NCBI GenBank assembly: GCA_031292575.1
Contig: JARLGX010000017.1
Location: 151,712-215,711, forward strand
From: Paludibacter sp.
GTDB lineage: Bacteria; Bacteroidota; Bacteroidia; Bacteroidales; Paludibacteraceae
Length of the DNA stretch: 64,000 nt
Direction: 5' to 3'
A program made the translations under genes and the position numbers. Of this stretch, positions 60,490 through 64,000 are shown piece after piece; the stretch's first letter is position 1; each line of letters opens with the position of its first letter. The notes under the pieces were generated by a model that had not been told where the DNA came from, did no database searches, and worked only from the letters and a program-made list of their open reading frames with translations.

Positions 60490-62805
60490 TTATTCCGAAA
60501 ATTCATTTTTTTGTAATTCAATAAAAAAAGTACTCCCTTTACCTTCTTCCGATTCTGCCCAAATTCTACCCTTGTGCTTGTTGGCAATGGTTTTTGAAAT
60601 GCTTAGTCCAATTCCCTCGCCCGATTCTGCTGATTCAGGATCCGCGCGATAAAAAACATCCCATATTTTTTCGAGGTATCTGGAGTTTATCCCTTTTCCT
60701 GTGTCTGAAATGCTATAAATCACTTTATTATAATTTTCAGTTGAAGATATTTCGAGTTTCAGGAGCCTGTTCGGATCCCTGTATTTAAGTGCATTGTCAA
60801 TAATATTCGAGAAGAGCTGGTTGAGCTGGTTCTCATCTCCGTAACAATTCAATAATTCATGAATATCTACTTTTGCTGAAAGCTCTGTTATCTGGTAATT
60901 ATGAGCTGCAATTATTTTTTTTAATAGAGCATTCATATTTACTTCTTTCACAGTCAGGTTTAATCGTCCGGTTCTGGAAATTTGTAACAGGCTTTTTATC
61001 AGCGTGTCCATTTTGGAAACATTGGACAATATAAAGTTAAGCGTTTTAGGCATATCTTCTTCGGCAATCTTATCAATTCCCGATTTGATACTTTCAAATT
61101 TCTGATTAACGGAAAGCAGGTCTTTGATTTTTGAAGCTTGATTCTGAAAGCGTTGGCTAAACCCCTGGATGTTTACCAACGGTGATCTTAAATCGTGCGA
61201 AGCGATATAAAGATAGTTTTCCAATTCTTTATTTTTTTCAACTACTTGTTCCTGAATACGTTGTATCTCGGTAATATCATTCGTGATAGTTGCAAACTGG
61301 TTTTTTTTAGGCGAAATAACTGAAATTAAAAAATGTTTATCCATTGGGGCAAAAAAACTGTTGAATTCATAAGGTTCACCGGTCATTCCTACGTTGGAAT
61401 ATTCTGTAAGATATGGTGCTGACTCAGTTTTATAAACTTCAGTAGCGAGCTTCCCAACAGCATTTTCTTTTTTAATTCCTGTGATTTTTGTAAATGCATC
61501 GTTACAGTCAATTATCCTGTAATCAAGCGGTTTGTTTTCATTGTCAAAAACTAATTCGTGAATTGCCACCATTTCATTCATGGAACTGAAAAATGAGCTT
61601 AGTTTTTCTTCACTTTCGCGAAGTTTTTTTTCAGCCAGTTTTTGCTCTGTAATATCATGAACTATTGAATAAAGCAGGATTGTTGAACCATAATTAATTG
61701 GAGTTGAATAGACTTCCACATCCCGCACCTCACCGTTTGCCAACCGATGGTTTAGGAAGAGATGTGTCTGTTTTTCGGTTTTAGTTTTTATCAATATGTT
61801 TTTTACTTCCTCTTTAGAAAGTTGATTAATATCTGTGATATTTTTATTGCACATTTCTTCATATGTCCAGCCATAAAATTCACATGCTGCCGGATTTGCA
61901 TCAATTATATTTCCATTATCGGGGTTAAGAATAAGCATTACGGAGTAATTACGCTGGAATAGTGACCTGTATCTGTCTTCGCTTTGTCGGAGATTTTCCA
62001 ATGCAAATTTCCGATCTGTAATATCAATTATTGATGTTATAAAATATAATGGTTTGCCTTCTAAGTCTCTTTGAATTGTTGAACTAATATCAACCCATAC
62101 AATGTTACCATTTTTATGGATATATCTTTTTTCCCAACGGGCAGATTCTTTTTCTCCATTGAGTATCTGATTTATTCTTTTTTCATCATTTTCTATGTCC
62201 TCTTTAAAGGTAAATTCCTGCCATTTCAGATGACTTAATTCCTGTTCCGAATAGCCCAATACGTCACAAAATGCTTTATTCACCTTCATTTTGCCATCGG
62301 TCGTTGTCAGTGACTTTCCTACTACAGAGTTTTCAAAAATATTTCTGAATTTTTCTTCACTTTCTTTTAGTGCTTCGGCAATTCTTTTAGCTTCGGTAAT
62401 ATCTTTCGAAAAAACCGATACCCCGATAATTTTATTGGTATCATCTACAATCGGGCTGTGTGATATTTCAAAATAAAGGCGTTTTAACCCCGGCTCACCC
62501 GAATATGCTGATTCAGTAAAATGTTCGCCACTCAGTGCTCTGTCCAGATTTTTTTTAGCGAGTTCCCAATCTGATAAAACTAGTTGGTATTCAGATAATT
62601 TGTGGCCAATTTCGATTTTTACACCATAAATTTCGTTCATAACCGAAGCATGTGATTTATTGAAACTGGTGTAACGGTATTCACAATCGAGCGAAAAAAA
62701 ATTGTCGGTAATGCTGTTGAGTATGTCATTGAACAAGGTTGAAGATTCAACTTTGTTTAATGTAGCGGTATGTTTAATTTTATTTGTAGATATTCTCATA
62801 GTCAA
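60490..62805 (-). CDS. PAS(x4) sensor histidine kinase (HisKA type)
   Basis: 771 residues, soluble. Four PAS domains at about 20-138, 150-266, 275-388 and 400-513, each closing with DIT-type linkers (DITEAKRIAEAL, ITDRKFALENL, ITEQKLAEKKL). HisKA with His537 in LYIASHDLRSPLVNIQG; HATPase_c (about 645-768) with LFSNIIDNALKYR, ISDTGKGI, GEGIGLSISKTIANKH and GKGSTFFIEL. This phytochrome-like kinase core typically pairs with a Rcp1-type single-domain regulator, which is the next gene. The second PAS is very similar to a PAS in the 55151 protein. It is the first gene of the signalling cluster. Confidence 0.92.
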   Translation of the reverse strand: MTMRISTNKIKHTATLNKVESSTLFNDILNSITDNFFSLDCEYRYTSFNKSHASVMNEIYGVKIEIGHKLSEYQLVLSDWELAKKNLDRALSGEHFTESAYSGEPGLKRLYFEISHSPIVDDTNKIIGVSVFSKDITEAKRIAEALKESEEKFRNIFENSVVGKSLTTTDGKMKVNKAFCDVLGYSEQELSHLKWQEFTFKEDIENDEKRINQILNGEKESARWEKRYIHKNGNIVWVDISSTIQRDLEGKPLYFITSIIDITDRKFALENLRQSEDRYRSLFQRNYSVMLILNPDNGNIIDANPAACEFYGWTYEEMCNKNITDINQLSKEEVKNILIKTKTEKQTHLFLNHRLANGEVRDVEVYSTPINYGSTILLYSIVHDITEQKLAEKKLRESEEKLSSFFSSMNEMVAIHELVFDNENKPLDYRIIDCNDAFTKITGIKKENAVGKLATEVYKTESAPYLTEYSNVGMTGEPYEFNSFFAPMDKHFLISVISPKKNQFATITNDITEIQRIQEQVVEKNKELENYLYIASHDLRSPLVNIQGFSQRFQNQASKIKDLLSVNQKFESIKSGIDKIAEEDMPKTLNFILSNVSKMDTLIKSLLQISRTGRLNLTVKEVNMNALLKKIIAAHNYQITELSAKVDIHELLNCYGDENQLNQLFSNIIDNALKYRDPNRLLKLEISSTENYNKVIYSISDTGKGINSRYLEKIWDVFYRADPESAESGEGIGLSISKTIANKHKGRIWAESEEGKGSTFFIELQKNEFSE

Positions 62806-63345
62806 TTCCGTTGATATTCGCCGTTTTTGTGTAAATAAATGGACGTTTGTTGAATTGAATTTTCTGAAGCGTGATTACTTTTAGTACATTGAATTTCTGT
62901 TGTGTACTTGGTAGTTGTGGCAAATATAATCATAATTATAATGGATGATATTAAAAAAATAAATTATTTAAAGCTATATGTTTTTAAAGTGTTGTTTTGA
63001 TTTAATTTTGTAGTAATTATTTTATAGTGTTGAGGTACAAACTATTACATTCAGTAAATCATGTAATAGGTTTTAAGTAGTTCTTCTATCTTCTGATTTA
63101 CAAATAGTTAATTAGTTTTTCAGGCAAATTTGTTCTATAGCTTACAATCTTAAATTTTTCCACTCGTGTCTTTTCCCTGCTTTCAGAATTATAGCTGTCA
63201 AAATAATTCGTCAACAAAGATAAAATTTCAGCTCCAAGTGTATCATCAGTCTTAAAAAGGTGGGTTTATCTTCAAATTTATGTTATAAAACACATATTTA
63301 ACGCAATTATTTCGGAAAACTCTTGCAAGTGTCCAAAATACGCTT
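62806..63345. other. Non-coding stretch upstream of the signalling cluster
   Basis: No gene seen. On the minus strand TATATTTG (62928-62921) is a -7 match for the first kinase gene, with a leader of about 110 bases and no clear -33 box. An inverted repeat CTATTACAT (63042-63050) and ATGTAATAG (63061-63069) lies further right. Confidence 0.5.
62921..62928 (-). promoter_or_regulatory. Putative -7 element of the signalling operon
   Basis: TATATTTG on the minus strand, full TAnnTTTG match about 115 bases upstream of the first kinase ATG. The -33 box is not clear. Confidence 0.4.
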
Positions 63346-63353
63346 TATCTTTG
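63323..63353 (+). promoter_or_regulatory. Promoter of RNA copy 1
   Basis: TTG (63323-63325), 20 bases, TATCTTTG (63346-63353); predicted start near 63359. The same arrangement with identical spacing recurs before copy 2. Confidence 0.7.
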
Positions 63354-63358
63354 CATCG

Positions 63359-63518
63359 TGATTTTTTCATAGTATTAGATTTAAGGTTAACAAAGATTGG
63401 TAGTAAGGCGTTACTACCTTTCGCGTTTTATAGAGGTTCGTAAATCAATTATTGGATTCTTTCGTAAATCAATATAAAAACCAAGGCTATTCGGAGTTAA
63501 AGTCCGATTAGCCTTTTT
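63359..63518 (+). ncRNA. Structured RNA, copy 1 (possible Bacteroidales-1-type motif)
   Basis: A ~160-base transcript unit with no reading frame. It begins after a consensus promoter and contains a 47-base block (63357-63403) that is identical in copy 2. A perfect hairpin GGTAGTAA/TTACTACC with GGCG loop (63399-63418) overlaps the end of the block, and the unit ends in an intrinsic terminator (63485-63518). The promoter-conserved block-hairpin-terminator layout fits descriptions of the Bacteroidales-1 RNA motif; I cannot confirm the family by eye. Confidence 0.6.
63485..63518 (+). terminator. Terminator of RNA copy 1
   Basis: Arms GGCTAtTCGGA (63485-63495) and TCCGAtTAGCC (63503-63513) with one T-T mismatch, 7-base loop, then TTTTTC. 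Confidence 0.88.
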
Positions 63519-63609
63519 CTTTGTTGCTGACCTCATCCATCAAAAGTTGTTAATTGAATTAATTTTGTGTTATATAACATATTTGTAATGCTTATTTAAC
63601 ACGAAATAG

Positions 63610-63640
63610 TTGGAATAAATTGAAATACGCTGTACTTTTG
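63610..63640 (+). promoter_or_regulatory. Promoter of RNA copy 2
   Basis: TTG (63610-63612), 20 bases, TACTTTTG (63633-63640); predicted start near 63646. Confidence 0.68.
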
Positions 63641-63645
63641 CAACG

Positions 63646-63760
63646 TGATTTTTTCATAGTATTAGATTTAAGGTTAACAAAGATTGGTAGAATGCCGTGA
63701 GGCGCGCTACCTTTCGTCATTTATAGGGGTCTATCAAACTCAACTAATTGTAGGCACGTT
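63646..63760 (+). ncRNA. Structured RNA, copy 2 (3' end not defined)
   Basis: The 47-base block (63644-63690) is identical to copy 1. The following hairpin keeps GGTAG (63686-63690) and CTACC (63707-63711) but has a different inside: GCC and GGC closing a GTGA loop. That is, the stem is kept although the sequence changed. No convincing terminator was found at the matching position, so the end given is approximate. Confidence 0.55.
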
Positions 63761-64000
63761 AACTTCGCACAGAAAAGCATAGTTCAATTTCTGATTTTAT
63801 AGCTTTATGAAACTACCCCAAAAAAAGGTTATATATTAGGCATTATATAAGTTACAATCCTTATAATTTCGAATTCCAAGATAGTAGACGTTTTTTTTCT
63901 GAAATTTTTTCTGTTATGACCCCCAAACCCCCAAATGGGGGCTCAAGAGTGATTCTAAGAAAAGAATATCATTAAAGAGAATTTTACATACTTGGTCTTA
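63712..64000. other. Right-edge non-coding stretch
   Basis: No gene seen up to the window edge. It carries the second GC-rich dispersed repeat at 63916-63943 and otherwise AT-rich sequence. Confidence 0.4.
63916..63943 (+). repeat. Short GC-rich dispersed repeat, copy 2
   Basis: ATGACCCCCAAA followed by CCCCC, AAAT and GGGGG (stem 63928-63941). It is related to the unit at 4401-4425, which lies in opposite orientation. Confidence 0.5.

Noticed and set aside
63420..63480. Repeated TTCGTAAATCAAT in RNA copy 1 as a CRISPR-like or att repeat
   Set aside because: Only two short copies 20-odd bases apart, none in RNA copy 2, no cas genes and no integrase; more likely part of the RNA itself.

Overview
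The window looks like chromosome from a Bacteroidales-type member of the Bacteroidota. It has several promoter matches to the phylum consensus (TTTG or TTG, about 19-20 bases, then TAnnTTTG). It encodes three proteins with C-terminal signals resembling type IX secretion (T9SS) type A domains, and a GldA-like ABC ATPase. It also shows Bacteroidota-type gene neighbourhoods such as DUF4271-hemD-rnpA-yidD, lpxK-PNP, and a GT9 gene next to DUF4254. Base composition is AT-rich. I cannot name the genus from the sequence alone. No tRNA, rRNA, CRISPR array, insertion sequence or phage gene was seen.

Layout. (1) 1-4,030, minus strand: a lipopolysaccharide or surface-glycan group with a partial InaA-like LPS kinase, a GT9 heptosyltransferase-like enzyme, DUF4254, a GT2-like enzyme and a Wzx/MATE-type flippase. 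(2) 4,097-7,639, minus: housekeeping genes (DUF2007, ruvB, gldA-like ATPase, pssA, dtd). (3) 7,934-12,570, plus: a compact four-gene pectin operon (GH105, CE8 pectinesterase, CE12 acetylesterase, GH43) closed by a clear terminator. (4) 12,596-15,501, minus: an ECF sigma factor between two small membrane proteins, then a split ThrE-type exporter. (5) 15,664-18,234, plus: a copper P-type ATPase fused to a C-terminal CopZ-like domain. (6) 18,486-25,055, minus: a lipoprotein of unknown family, a queuosine-precursor transporter, PNP, lpxK, yidD, rnpA, hemD, DUF4271 and a LOG-family gene. (7) 25,152-30,297: an epimerase, an ArgD-like aminotransferase, a nucleoside kinase and a small outer-membrane barrel. 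(8) 30,408-41,423, minus: three T9SS-type surface proteins sharing an unassigned C-terminal domain, plus a small protein with a PID-CTERM-like sorting tail directly behind the largest one. (9) 41,634-62,805, minus: eight consecutive signalling genes, about 21 kb. (10) 62,806-64,000: non-coding, with two tandem copies of a structured RNA, each with its own promoter.

The most unusual part is regions 8-10. The signalling block holds four histidine kinases, six receiver domains, about 29 PAS domains, three GAF domains, a PocR sensor domain and one CheR-type methyltransferase. Its genes overlap or are separated by less than about 100 bases. It ends in a LuxR-type regulator that lies directly upstream of, and in the same direction as, the T9SS surface-protein genes. 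A working model, which is inference, is that this multi-input phosphorelay, possibly tuned by methylation, controls surface-protein or adhesin expression. The other notable items are the copA-copZ fusion, the twin RNA motif, the hairpin abutting rnpA and the PID-CTERM-like protein in an operon with a giant T9SS protein.
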